A DNA stretch of 64,000 nucleotides from Streptomyces sp. DH41. Lineage in GTDB: Bacteria; Actinomycetota; Actinomycetes; Streptomycetales; Streptomycetaceae. Under the pieces are notes generated by a model. It was not told where the DNA came from. It was given only the letters and a program-made list of their open reading frames with translations, and searched no databases. Every line of letters starts with the position of its first letter. Position 1 is the first letter of the stretch. Made by a program: the position numbers and the translations under genes. The DNA is taken from positions 56,573 through 120,572 of the forward strand of contig NZ_JARVKY010000025.1 in the NCBI RefSeq assembly GCF_029813785.1, in the 5' to 3' direction. Shown one piece after another: positions 18,603-26,263 of this stretch.

Positions 18603-19076
18603 CTACGACGCTCCCGGCGTTCCGATCTCGGGCAGCAGCGGCACCATGCGGTCCCAGCGGGAGATCCCGCAGCCGTCGCGGCGGTCGTACGTCGTGTCGA
18701 CGGGGCGTCCGGCCCACGTGCCCGTGACGTGCGCGGTGGCGGGACCGCCGTACTGCATGGTGCAGACGCTGCCCTCCGGGACGGGGGCGAAGGTGTCCGC
18801 CCCCCACCGCGTGTCGCGCTCGACGACGGCACAGGCGCCGTCCGGATCGGGGTGGCTGCCGCCGTGGGGGTGGCAGTACAGCTCGTACGTGCCGTCCGCG
18901 CCGGCTCCGGCGTCCCGGACGGTGATCGTCAGGTGATCGGTGCCCCGCGCCTCACCACCGGCGGCCGTGGCCGGGTGCGCGGTGGCCAGGGGGGCCAGAG
19001 AGGCCAGGGTGACGACGGACAGGGCGGCGGCACCGAGGAGACGGGCGGCGGCGGGGAATCGGGAGACCTGGAACAT
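18603..19076 (-). CDS. secreted subtilisin-inhibitor-like (SSI family) protein
   Basis: A 157-residue protein. An N-terminal signal peptide (MFQVSRFPAAARLLGAAALS, cleavage near TAHPATA) is followed by a domain with the SSI layout: four cysteines in C-HPHGGSHPDPDG-C and C-TMQYGG...DG-C, matching the two disulfides of Streptomyces subtilisin inhibitor. The reactive-site position after the third cysteine reads CTMQY, so P1 would be Met as in classical SSI, which favours inhibition of subtilisin-like proteases. It probably restrains the cell's own secreted proteases. No ribosome site is evident, and the gene stands alone. Confidence 0.87.
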   Translation of the reverse strand: MFQVSRFPAAARLLGAAALSVVTLASLAPLATAHPATAAGGEARGTDHLTITVRDAGAGADGTYELYCHPHGGSHPDPDGACAVVERDTRWGADTFAPVPEGSVCTMQYGGPATAHVTGTWAGRPVDTTYDRRDGCGISRWDRMVPLLPEIGTPGAS

Positions 19077-19268
19077 GACCGGACTAACGCGCCGGCCCGC
19101 CGGACGTTGCGCGACCGGGCCCTGAAGGCTTCGCGCGACCGGGCCCCAAGGGCTTTGCCCTCCGGCCTGCCCGCCTAGTACCGTGGGGGTCGATTGGTGA
19201 CAGCGCGCTCAACTGTGTCATCATCGGCACGCGCCACTCGCGCTCGCATGCGAGAGGTGATGTTGTCT

Positions 19269-19359
19269 GGAGGCGTCGCCTAGTCCGGTCTATGGCGCCG
19301 CACTGCTAATGCGGTTTGGGTCTTAAAGCCCATCGAGGGTTCAAATCCCTCCGCCTCCG
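19269..19359 (+). tRNA. tRNA-Ser(GCT)
   Basis: A 91-nt type II tRNA with acceptor GGAGGCG/CGCCTCC, anticodon GCT at 19315-19317 in a CTGCTAA loop, a long variable arm and T-arm GTTCAAATC. CCA is not encoded. It reads AGC/AGU. Confidence 0.97.
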
Positions 19360-19367
19360 CACCGATC

Positions 19368-19402
19368 ACCGAAGCCCCGGCCCACTCGGCCGGGGCTTCG
19401 GT
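19368..19402 (+). terminator. terminator after tRNA-Ser(GCT)
   Basis: A perfect 15-bp stem from ACCGAAGCCCCGGCC with a 5-nt loop, 8 bases after the tRNA. Confidence 0.9.
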
Positions 19403-19559
19403 GCGTCTCGGCCCGTGCGATGGCTTCGCGGATCGTTTCCGCAGGTCACAAGGGGTGCGGCTAACGGATTTCACATGACGGCGGCAGTCATGTAATGTTC
19501 TTCCTGTCGCCGCGAGCGGGCCGGAAGGGCCGGGAGCGGCGGTAAAACTGAAAAGACAA

Positions 19560-19632
19560 GCACTCGTAGCTTAACGGATAGAGCATCTGACTACGGATCA
19601 GAAGGTTGCAGGTTCGAATCCTGCCGAGTGCA
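19560..19632 (+). tRNA. tRNA-Arg(ACG)
   Basis: A 73-nt tRNA with acceptor GCACTCG/CGAGTGC, anticodon ACG at 19593-19595 in a CTACGGA loop, and T-arm GTTCGAATC. The first anticodon base A must be deaminated to inosine; the enzyme, TadA, is encoded in this window at about 44.6-45.0 kb. Confidence 0.97.
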
Positions 19633-19636
19633 CAGC

Positions 19637-19678
19637 AAAGCGGAGGCCCTGTGGAGTGATCCACAGGGCCTCCGCTTT
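19637..19678 (+). terminator. terminator after tRNA-Arg(ACG)
   Basis: A perfect 19-bp stem from AAAGCGGAGGCCCTGTGGA with a 4-nt loop, followed by TTTTG, directly after the tRNA. A short (GACCGCCC)n run follows at about 19715-19742. Confidence 0.93.
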
Positions 19679-19786
19679 TGTCCGTCGCTTTTGTCCGTCC
19701 AATGGCGAGGACGCCGACCGCCCGACCGCCCGACCGCCCGGACCGGGTGCACGAGGTGCTGTCCCGTCCGGGCGGCCGGCTTCGCG

Positions 19787-21136
19787 TCAGGCGTTGTCCG
19801 CGGCCCTGCGGCGACGGCGGATGGCGAAGACCGTGCCGGCGCCGAGCGCGACGGCGGCGGCGCTCGCGAGGGCGATCGGCGCCATCGCGGAGGACGAGCC
19901 GGTCCTGGCGAGATTGCCGTCGGCCTCGGCCTCGGCCTCGGTCTCGCCCCCCGTCCCGGTGGCCTGGGCCTTCGCCGCCTGCTCGGACGCGCCGCCCTGG
20001 GCGGAGGAGTCCTTGCCGGTGGCGGGAGCCGCGGTGCCCGGCCGCTTGTCGTCGTCCGTGTCGGGCTCTCCGGGCTTGGCGTCGTCCACCTCGCCGGGCT
20101 CGCTGCCCGCGGGCAGGAGCGCGAAGTCGTAGCGCTTCATCGGACCCTGGACGCAGGGCCTGTACGCGCTGGAGGCGTCGGCGGCGAACAGTGCGATGAC
20201 TTCGGTGGACCGGGCCACGGAGTCGGCCTTCATCCGCAGTTTCACGTCGCTGTGCCCGCCCGGCTTCATGGTGCCGACGGGACCGATGTGCTCAGGCTCG
20301 TTGCCGTTCAGGGCTTGCCAGCCAGAGCCGTTGGACCACTCCACCTTCAAGCGGCTCTTCTCGCCGGGGCCTTCGCCGTCCACGTGGACGAACACCAGGG
20401 GGTCCACGGACAGCGTGCGCTCGGTTCCGTTGGTCAGGCGCAGGGTGAAGTCGACGGTGGTACCCGCGACGACCTTGGACGGCAGGCCGACCGCGAGCGA
20501 GGTCAGTCCGTTCTCACGGACGCACTCCTTGGCGGTGGCGAGGGCCTCGTCGGCGGCTTCCTTGGCCTTGCGCGCCTTGTCGAGGGTGTTCTGGAGCACG
20601 CTGTACTCGCGGACGGCCGCGACCCTGGCGTCGTCCAGCGCGGTCTGGGCCTTCTCGGCCGCGGTGTCGGCCTCCTGCTTGGCCTTGACGGCCTCCGTCA
20701 GACCGGCCTCGGCGGCTTCGAGGGCTTTCTGCGCCTCGGCCCGGTCGGCGGCGTTCCCTGCCGCTTCGAGCTTGGCCTCGGCGTCCGTGACGGTCTGCTC
20801 GGCGGCGGTCCTGGCGTCGGCCGCGTCCTTGGCCGCCTTGTCCGCGGTGATCGTGGCCGCCCTGAGCGGGTGTGTGTCGGAATCCAGCGTGTCCAGGGTG
20901 GCTTCGAGTTCTTTCTCGCCTTTCTCCTCGGCGGCGACGGCGTCCTCGTAGGCCTTCTTGGCGTCGGCGGCGGTCTTTTCCAGCTCCGCGTACGTCGGCT
21001 GATCCGGCTTTTTCTGCTGATTCTGCGTCTGCGCCGCGGACGGGGTGGCGGCGAGTGCGGGAGCGGCGGTGAACAGCGCGACGGGCGTGGTCACCGCTAT
21101 GGCGGCGGCCACGGCGAGGCAGCGGCGAAGTCTCAC
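19787..21136 (-). CDS. sortase-anchored coiled-coil surface protein (LAxTG)
   Basis: A 449-residue protein. It has a signal peptide (RRCLAVAAAIAVTTPVALF, cleavage after ALA), then about 180 residues of Ala/Glu/Lys-rich coiled coil, then a beta-rich domain beginning near VGLPSKVVAGTTVDFTL, an acidic linker, and a C-terminal cell-wall sorting signal LARTG followed by a hydrophobic segment and RRRRR. LAxTG is the motif used by class E sortases in Streptomyces, so the protein should be covalently linked to peptidoglycan. The GTG at 21136 follows AAGG. The ligand or function of the exposed domain is unknown. The sortase itself is not in the window. Confidence 0.87.
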   Translation of the reverse strand: MRLRRCLAVAAAIAVTTPVALFTAAPALAATPSAAQTQNQQKKPDQPTYAELEKTAADAKKAYEDAVAAEEKGEKELEATLDTLDSDTHPLRAATITADKAAKDAADARTAAEQTVTDAEAKLEAAGNAADRAEAQKALEAAEAGLTEAVKAKQEADTAAEKAQTALDDARVAAVREYSVLQNTLDKARKAKEAADEALATAKECVRENGLTSLAVGLPSKVVAGTTVDFTLRLTNGTERTLSVDPLVFVHVDGEGPGEKSRLKVEWSNGSGWQALNGNEPEHIGPVGTMKPGGHSDVKLRMKADSVARSTEVIALFAADASSAYRPCVQGPMKRYDFALLPAGSEPGEVDDAKPGEPDTDDDKRPGTAAPATGKDSSAQGGASEQAAKAQATGTGGETEAEAEADGNLARTGSSSAMAPIALASAAAVALGAGTVFAIRRRRRAADNA

Positions 21137-21458
21137 AGAGGACCTTCTCGATGGCAGGGGGAAAGGAGAAGGGCTGCCGGAAGGTGTGCACGGCAGCCTC
21201 AATAAGTGAAGAGTTTATGGCTCAAGTAAAGGGGTGTGCCGGGGTTTTGCCCGGCACCCGGATATCCTTGAGGGGGCTCACCCGGATAAACGGGACGGAC
21301 GGGGAGGGTTGTTCATTAGGTCCGCATTTTTCTGTGCTGCATGTCACTTTCACGACCCACCCACCTGATGCTCACGACTCGCGCTGTGTCTAGGGTGTGC
21401 GCATGTCGCGACGACGCATCTCCATATCCATCCGGCCGAGCCTTGGTGGGGGCACCCG
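21137..21458. other. divergent promoter region with a hairpin
   Basis: About 320 bases between the divergent surface-protein and penicillin-binding-protein genes. It contains a hairpin GTGCCGGG-GTTTTG-CCCGGCAC near 21235-21257 and a CCCGGATA direct repeat shortly after. No gene is evident. Confidence 0.5.
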
Positions 21459-22946
21459 GTGAACAAGCCACTGAGGGCCGTGGCGATCTTCTGTGGGCTG
21501 CTGGTGCTCGGACTGCTGATCCGCGCGAACTGGCTGCAGTACGTCCGGGCCCCGGAACTCGCCTCGGACACGAAGAACCGGCGGGTGCAGATCGAGCAGT
21601 TCGCCACTCCGCGCGGAGACATAGTCGTCGGTGGCCGGGCCGTCACCGGGTCCGCCGAGACGGAGGGCACCGACCTCAAGTTCAAGCGCACCTACGCCGA
21701 CGGGCCGATGTACGCGCCGGTGACGGGCTACGCGTCGCAGGCTCAGGGCATGACGCTGCTGGAGAAGACCTACGACGGCATCCTGACCGGAAAGGACGAC
21801 CGGCTGGCCTTCCAGCGGTTCGCCGACGTCGTCAGCGGCGAGGGGCGGCGGGCCGGCTCGGTGGTGACCACCATCGACCCGAAGGCGCAGAAGGCCGCCT
21901 GGAAGGGGCTGACCGACCTGAAGGGCGCCCGCGGTGCCGTCGTCGCCCTGGACCCCGCGACGGGCAAGGTGCTGGCCATGGTCTCGGCGCCGTCCTACGA
22001 CCCGTCGACGTTCGCGGGCGGCACGTTCAACGAGTCCGACCGCTTCGTGGCGCTCACGAAGGACAAGCGCAAGCCGTTGGCCAACCGCGCGCTGCGGGAG
22101 ACCTACCCGCCGGGCTCCACCTTCAAGATCCTCACCGCGGCCGCCGCCCTGGAGCACGAGGTCGTCTCCGACATCGACGCCCGCACGGACGCCGTTTCCC
22201 CGTACCCCCTGCCGCAGTCCAGCAACAAGATCGGCAGCGAGGCCGGCGACGCGGTCTGCGACAAGGCCTCGATGAAGACCGCGATGCAGTACTCGTGCAA
22301 CAACGTCTTCCTCGACGTCGCGGCCAAGCTGGGGCAGGACAAGATGCGGGAGACCGCGGAGAAGTTCGGCTTCAACGAGGACGTCTACTCCGACGAGTTC
22401 GGCGACCTGCTCGCCACCAAGAGCCTCTACCCGGAGGAGCTCGACCTGCCGGGCACCGCGCTCACCGGCATGGGACAGGGCAGCCTCACCAGTACGCCGA
22501 TGCAGATGGCCATGGTCACCGCCGGGCTGGCCAACGACGGCAAGGTGATGCAGCCCTACGTCGTGGACGAGGTCAAGGGACCGGACCTCGGCACCCTGGA
22601 GAAGACCGAGCCCGCGGTGATGAGCGAGGCCGTCTCCGCCGAGACCGCGCAGAAGGTCCAGCAGATGATGGAGTTCACCGCCAAGGAGGGCAGTGCCAAG
22701 CGCGCCCTGATCGAGGGCATCACGGTCGGCGGCAAGACCGGTACCGCGCAGCGCGGCGTCGACGTGAACGACGAGGTGCCGTACGGCTGGTTCGTCTCCT
22801 ACGGCAAGAAGTCGGACGGGTCCTCCGTCGCGGTGGCCGTCTTCATCGACCCGACCGACATGGACATCTCCCGCGAGGACATCTCCGGTGGCGGCCTCGG
22901 CGCGCCGATCGCCAAGCGCGTCATGGAGGCGGTCCTCAAGCAGTGA
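21459..22946 (+). CDS. class B penicillin-binding protein (PbpA/FtsI-like transpeptidase)
   Basis: A 495-residue protein. One N-terminal transmembrane anchor (about 8-24) and a short dimerisation-like domain precede the transpeptidase domain with active-site STFK (Ser220), SCN (279-281) and KTGT (426-429). It cross-links peptidoglycan on the outer face of the membrane. Several such paralogues exist in Streptomyces besides the division enzyme. The gene is not in a dcw cluster, and no SEDS partner (RodA/FtsW) is adjacent, so a specialised growth or sporulation role is likely. GTG start with GGTGGGGG upstream. Confidence 0.93.
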   Translation: MNKPLRAVAIFCGLLVLGLLIRANWLQYVRAPELASDTKNRRVQIEQFATPRGDIVVGGRAVTGSAETEGTDLKFKRTYADGPMYAPVTGYASQAQGMTLLEKTYDGILTGKDDRLAFQRFADVVSGEGRRAGSVVTTIDPKAQKAAWKGLTDLKGARGAVVALDPATGKVLAMVSAPSYDPSTFAGGTFNESDRFVALTKDKRKPLANRALRETYPPGSTFKILTAAAALEHEVVSDIDARTDAVSPYPLPQSSNKIGSEAGDAVCDKASMKTAMQYSCNNVFLDVAAKLGQDKMRETAEKFGFNEDVYSDEFGDLLATKSLYPEELDLPGTALTGMGQGSLTSTPMQMAMVTAGLANDGKVMQPYVVDEVKGPDLGTLEKTEPAVMSEAVSAETAQKVQQMMEFTAKEGSAKRALIEGITVGGKTGTAQRGVDVNDEVPYGWFVSYGKKSDGSSVAVAVFIDPTDMDISREDISGGGLGAPIAKRVMEAVLKQ

Positions 22947-22991
22947 GGGCGTCCGGTACGCGGTAGTGGAGCGGGGGGTGGGGGCGGCGCG

Positions 22992-23345
22992 TCAGGCTTT
23001 CGCCGCGTCGTACGCCGCGCGGGCCTTCTCGACCGCCGCCGTCCGCCGCTCCGTCCACCGTGCGAGGCCCCGGACCTGCTCGGCGGCCTCGCGGCCGAGG
23101 TCCGTGAGGGAGTAGTCCACACGGGGCGGGATCACCGGCTTGGCGTCCCGCCGGACCAGGCCGTCGCGCTCCAGCGTCCGCAGGGTCTGGGCCAGCATCT
23201 TCTCGCTGACCGTACCGATCTCCCGGCGCAGTTCGCTGAAGCGGTACGAACGGTCCAGCAGCGCGATCAGGGCCAGGGTGCCCCAGCGGCTGGTGATGTG
23301 TTCCATGATCAGACGTTCCGGGCACATCGAATCGCTCACCATCAT
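22992..23345 (-). CDS. HxlR-family winged-helix regulator
   Basis: A 117-residue single-domain regulator: CPERLIMEHITSRWGTLALIALL, the RFSELRREIGTVSEKMLAQTLRTLERDGLV helix-turn-helix and wing, and DYSLTDLGRE. The N-terminal Cys of MCPERL is the position used for redox or electrophile sensing in some HxlR members. Start ATG at 23345; a second in-frame ATG follows directly and no strong ribosome site separates them. It is divergent from the DUF2797 gene across a large dyad. Confidence 0.88.
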   Translation of the reverse strand: MMVSDSMCPERLIMEHITSRWGTLALIALLDRSYRFSELRREIGTVSEKMLAQTLRTLERDGLVRRDAKPVIPPRVDYSLTDLGREAAEQVRGLARWTERRTAAVEKARAAYDAAKA

Positions 23346-23357
23346 GCCCGTACGGTA

Positions 23358-23400
23358 CGCCGGGGCGTGCACTGACCAGGAGTTGGTGCAGGCCCCGGCG
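23358..23400. promoter_or_regulatory. 43-bp dyad between HxlR and DUF2797 genes
   Basis: Arms CGCCGGGGC-g-TGCAC and GTGCA-g-GCCCCGGCG pair perfectly except one G-G position, around a 13-base centre. The divergent location suits an HxlR operator, or a strong hairpin. Confidence 0.6.
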
Positions 23401-23431
23401 TTGTCAGTGGTGCCCTCTACTCTCGAGAGCG

Positions 23432-24313
23432 ATGGCACAGGTGTGGAAGTGCTCGGGGCTGCGGTGGGCGGCGGACGGCCCCGTGCTGACGTGGGTCGGG
23501 GGGCGGCGCAGCGCGCCGGCCCGGGGGAAGCGGGTGGCCTTCGCGGTCACCGAGGGGGGTGTGCGGACATGCGTGGGAGCGCGGGGGAATGCCTGTCCGG
23601 TGCGGGCCGGCGTGCCGGGGCGGAGCACGGGGGCGCGGTGCGAGGAGTGCGCGCGGCTGGACCGGGCGCACTCCGTGGCCGCGGACACCCTCGCGGACGA
23701 CCCGAGGCCGTACCGCGTCTATCTGGCGTGGTTCGGGCCGGGGCTCACCAAGGTGGGGATCACCGGATATGACCGGGGAGCCGCCCGGCTGCTGGAGCAA
23801 GGGGCGGTCTGTTTCAGCTGGCTGGGCTACGGGCCACTGATGGCCGCGCGCCGGACCGAGGAGCTGCTCCGGGCCGCGCTGGGCGTGCCCGACCGGATTC
23901 CGTACGCCCGCAAGCGCGCGGTGCGGGCCGGGTTGCCGGGGTCGGAGGCGGAGCGGGCGGCGGAGATCGCGGAGTTGCACGCACGGGCGGTCGCGCTCGG
24001 CGGCTGGCCGGAGTCGCTGACGCCGGAACCGTTCCGGGGCGTGGACCACGCGGGTGTCTTCGGAATCGAGGGGGCGGGCCGTGGGCCGGCCGCCGTGGGG
24101 GAGGTGGCCGAGCTGGTGGCGGGCGGGGCGATCGGCGGTGACCTGGTGGCGGCCGCCGGGCCGGATCTGCATCTGGCGACGGAGCGCGGGGTCGTCGTGC
24201 TCGACACACGGCTGATGACGGGGTGGGAGCTGGTGTCCGTCGAGGGTGCGCCGTGCGCCGTGCCCGTGCGGGAGCTCAGGCGGGCGGCCGGAGTACAGGA
24301 CGGGCTGTTCTGA
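23432..24313 (+). CDS. DUF2797-family protein
   Basis: A 293-residue protein. An N-terminal zinc-ribbon-like segment has four cysteines (CVGARGNAC...CEEC, about 47-73). A core YRVYLAWFGPGLTKVGITG followed by RLLEQGAVCF resembles the GIY-YIG nuclease core, and an Arg-rich helical region follows. DUF2797 proteins are widespread and have no established function; a nucleic-acid role is an inference from the GIY-YIG likeness and the zinc ligands. Divergent from the HxlR regulator. Confidence 0.8.
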   Translation: MAQVWKCSGLRWAADGPVLTWVGGRRSAPARGKRVAFAVTEGGVRTCVGARGNACPVRAGVPGRSTGARCEECARLDRAHSVAADTLADDPRPYRVYLAWFGPGLTKVGITGYDRGAARLLEQGAVCFSWLGYGPLMAARRTEELLRAALGVPDRIPYARKRAVRAGLPGSEAERAAEIAELHARAVALGGWPESLTPEPFRGVDHAGVFGIEGAGRGPAAVGEVAELVAGGAIGGDLVAAAGPDLHLATERGVVVLDTRLMTGWELVSVEGAPCAVPVRELRRAAGVQDGLF

Positions 24314-24333
24314 CCCCGGACCGGCCTGTCTAC

Positions 24334-24389
24334 CTCGCTCCTCGCTCCTCGCTCCTCGCTTTTCGCTCCTCGCTTTTCGCTCCTCGCAC
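24334..24389. repeat. 7-bp tandem repeat (CTCGCTC)8
   Basis: Eight consecutive heptamers, CTCGCTC with TTCGCTC/CTCGCTT variants, in the 136-bp gap between the DUF2797 stop and the amidohydrolase start. A heptamer is not a multiple of three, so slippage would change the spacing of any promoter here. Confidence 0.9.
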
Positions 24390-24449
24390 TCTCCGGCGTC
24401 CTCCCCCGTCCCTCTTGTCCGTGGGCGGGGAGGGCGCGATCGTGGCCGT

Positions 24450-25340
24450 ATGAGTGATCACGAGGCCGGGCAGGTGCGCCGGTTCTGGGAGGGGCTCGGG
24501 CTGCCCGGGCTGGTCGACGTGCACACGCACTTCATGCCCGAGCGGGTGCTGCGCAAGGTCTGGGGCTACTTCGATGCCCTCGGGGCGCTGACCGGCGGCA
24601 TCGAGTGGCCGATCACCTACCGGCAGGAGGAGGGCGAACGCACGGCACTGCTACGGGAGTTCGGCGTACGGGCCTTCACGGCCATGCTGTACCCGCACAA
24701 GGCCGGCATGGCCCAGTGGCTGAACGGCTGGGCGGTGGACTTCGCCCGCCGGACGCCCGACTGCCTGCACACCTGCACCCTCTTCCCGGAACCGGGCGTC
24801 GAGGCGTACGTCCGTGAGGCCGTCGAGGCGGGGGCGCGGGTCTTCAAGGCGCATGTGCAGGTGGGGGCGTACGACCCGGCCGACGAACTGCTGGACGGCG
24901 CGTGGGGACTGCTCGCCGAGGCGGGGGTCCCGGTCGTCATCCACTGCGGGTCCGGGCCCGCGCCCGGCAAACACACCGGGCCCGAGCCGATCGCGCGGGT
25001 CCTGGCACGGCACCCCCGGTTGCGGCTGGTCGTGGCGCACCTGGGGATGCCCGAGTACGAGGACTTCATGGACCTCGCCGAGCGGTACGGCGAGGTGCGG
25101 CTGGACACGACGATGGCTTTCACCGACTTCAGCGAGCGCTTGGCCCCGTTCCCGCGGCGTGCGCTGCCCCGGCTGGCGGCCCTCGGCGACCGCGTCCTGC
25201 TCGGGTCGGACTTCCCCAACATCCCGTACCTCTACCTGCATCAGCTGCGCGCGCTGGAACGGCTGGAGCTGGGCGACGACTGGCTGCGGGGCGTGTGCCA
25301 CGACAACGCGGCCCGCCTATTCGGGCTGCCGGTGCGCTGA
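24450..25340 (+). CDS. amidohydrolase-family metal-dependent hydrolase
   Basis: A 296-residue TIM-barrel hydrolase with the metal motif DVHTH near residue 20, FKAHVQVG, VIHCGSG, the strand ending VVAHLGMPE, and the C-terminal catalytic aspartate in LLGSDFPN. This is the amidohydrolase-2 pattern (decarboxylases and lactonases such as ACMSD-like enzymes). The substrate is unknown. The ATG at 24450 is chosen because the conserved core begins soon after it; the frame continues upstream through the 7-bp repeats, so a longer start cannot be fully excluded. Confidence 0.85.
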   Translation: MSDHEAGQVRRFWEGLGLPGLVDVHTHFMPERVLRKVWGYFDALGALTGGIEWPITYRQEEGERTALLREFGVRAFTAMLYPHKAGMAQWLNGWAVDFARRTPDCLHTCTLFPEPGVEAYVREAVEAGARVFKAHVQVGAYDPADELLDGAWGLLAEAGVPVVIHCGSGPAPGKHTGPEPIARVLARHPRLRLVVAHLGMPEYEDFMDLAERYGEVRLDTTMAFTDFSERLAPFPRRALPRLAALGDRVLLGSDFPNIPYLYLHQLRALERLELGDDWLRGVCHDNAARLFGLPVR

Positions 25341-25525
25341 GCCGGCTGCCGGGCGCCGCTCGCGCTGCCGGGGGCCGCTCGCGCTGCCGGGGGCGCTGCG
25401 CCGGGAGGGCCCCGCTGACCGGGCGGGAACGCCCGTCCGGACCGTGAGAGGTCACGGTGGGTTTCTCAGACAAATCACAGCTCGGGGAAAGGGTGCTCTC
25501 AGAGCCCCCCGACATCGTGTCCGGT

Positions 25526-26263
25526 ATGACCACGACCTCGCCCCAGGGGCGCACCGAACTGCTCAGGCCGGACGGGAGCTCCGTCCGGGTGCTTGTAGTG
25601 GACGACGAGCTGTCCATCACCGAGTTGCTGTCCATGGCCCTGCGCTACGAGGGCTGGCAGATCCGCAGTGCCGGGGACGGACACGGTGCCGTCCAGGCCG
25701 CGCGCGAGTTCCGGCCCGACGCCGTCGTGCTGGACATGATGCTGCCCGACATGGACGGGCTGAGCGTGCTCGGCCGGCTGCGCCGCGACCTGCCGGACGT
25801 GCCGGTGCTGTTCCTGACCGCCAAGGACGCGGTCGAGGACCGGATCGCCGGGCTGACCGCCGGCGGGGACGACTACGTCACCAAGCCGTTCAGCCTGGAG
25901 GAGGTCGTCGCCCGGCTGCGCGGGCTGATCCGGCGCTCGGGCGCCGCCGACCGGCGCTCCGACTCCGTCCTGGTCGTCGGCGACCTCACTCTCGACGAGG
26001 ACAGTCACGAGGTCACCCGGGGCGGCGACGGTATCCACCTCACCGCCACCGAGTTCGAGCTGCTGCGTTTCCTGATGCGCAATCCGCGGCGCGTGCTGAG
26101 CAAGGCGCAGATCCTGGACCGCGTGTGGTCGTACGACTTCGGCGGGCAGGCCAACGTCGTGGAGCTGTACATCTCCTACCTGCGCCGGAAGATCGACGCC
26201 GGTCGCGAGCCGATGATCCACACCCGGCGCGGGGCCGGCTACCTGATCAAACCCTCGGCGTGA
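25526..26263 (+). CDS. OmpR-family response regulator
   Basis: A 245-residue regulator with a receiver domain (acidic pair Asp26/Asp27, phospho-acceptor Asp70 in VVLDMMLPDMDG, Lys about 119 in DYVTKPF) and a winged-helix domain ending RRGAGYLIKPSA. The ATG at 25526 is preferred to an earlier in-frame start at 25457 because homologous receivers begin here; there is no clear ribosome site, so the mRNA may be leaderless. Repeated CTCAGA-type elements upstream (25475-25503) may be its own binding sites. It overlaps the kinase gene by GTGA, so the pair is translationally coupled. Confidence 0.92.
   Translation: MTTTSPQGRTELLRPDGSSVRVLVVDDELSITELLSMALRYEGWQIRSAGDGHGAVQAAREFRPDAVVLDMMLPDMDGLSVLGRLRRDLPDVPVLFLTAKDAVEDRIAGLTAGGDDYVTKPFSLEEVVARLRGLIRRSGAADRRSDSVLVVGDLTLDEDSHEVTRGGDGIHLTATEFELLRFLMRNPRRVLSKAQILDRVWSYDFGGQANVVELYISYLRRKIDAGREPMIHTRRGAGYLIKPSA

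Noticed and set aside
19269..19785. tRNA cluster as a mobile-element attachment site
   Set aside because: No integrase, excisionase or duplicated tRNA 3' end is seen; the tRNAs are followed by ordinary terminators and core genes.
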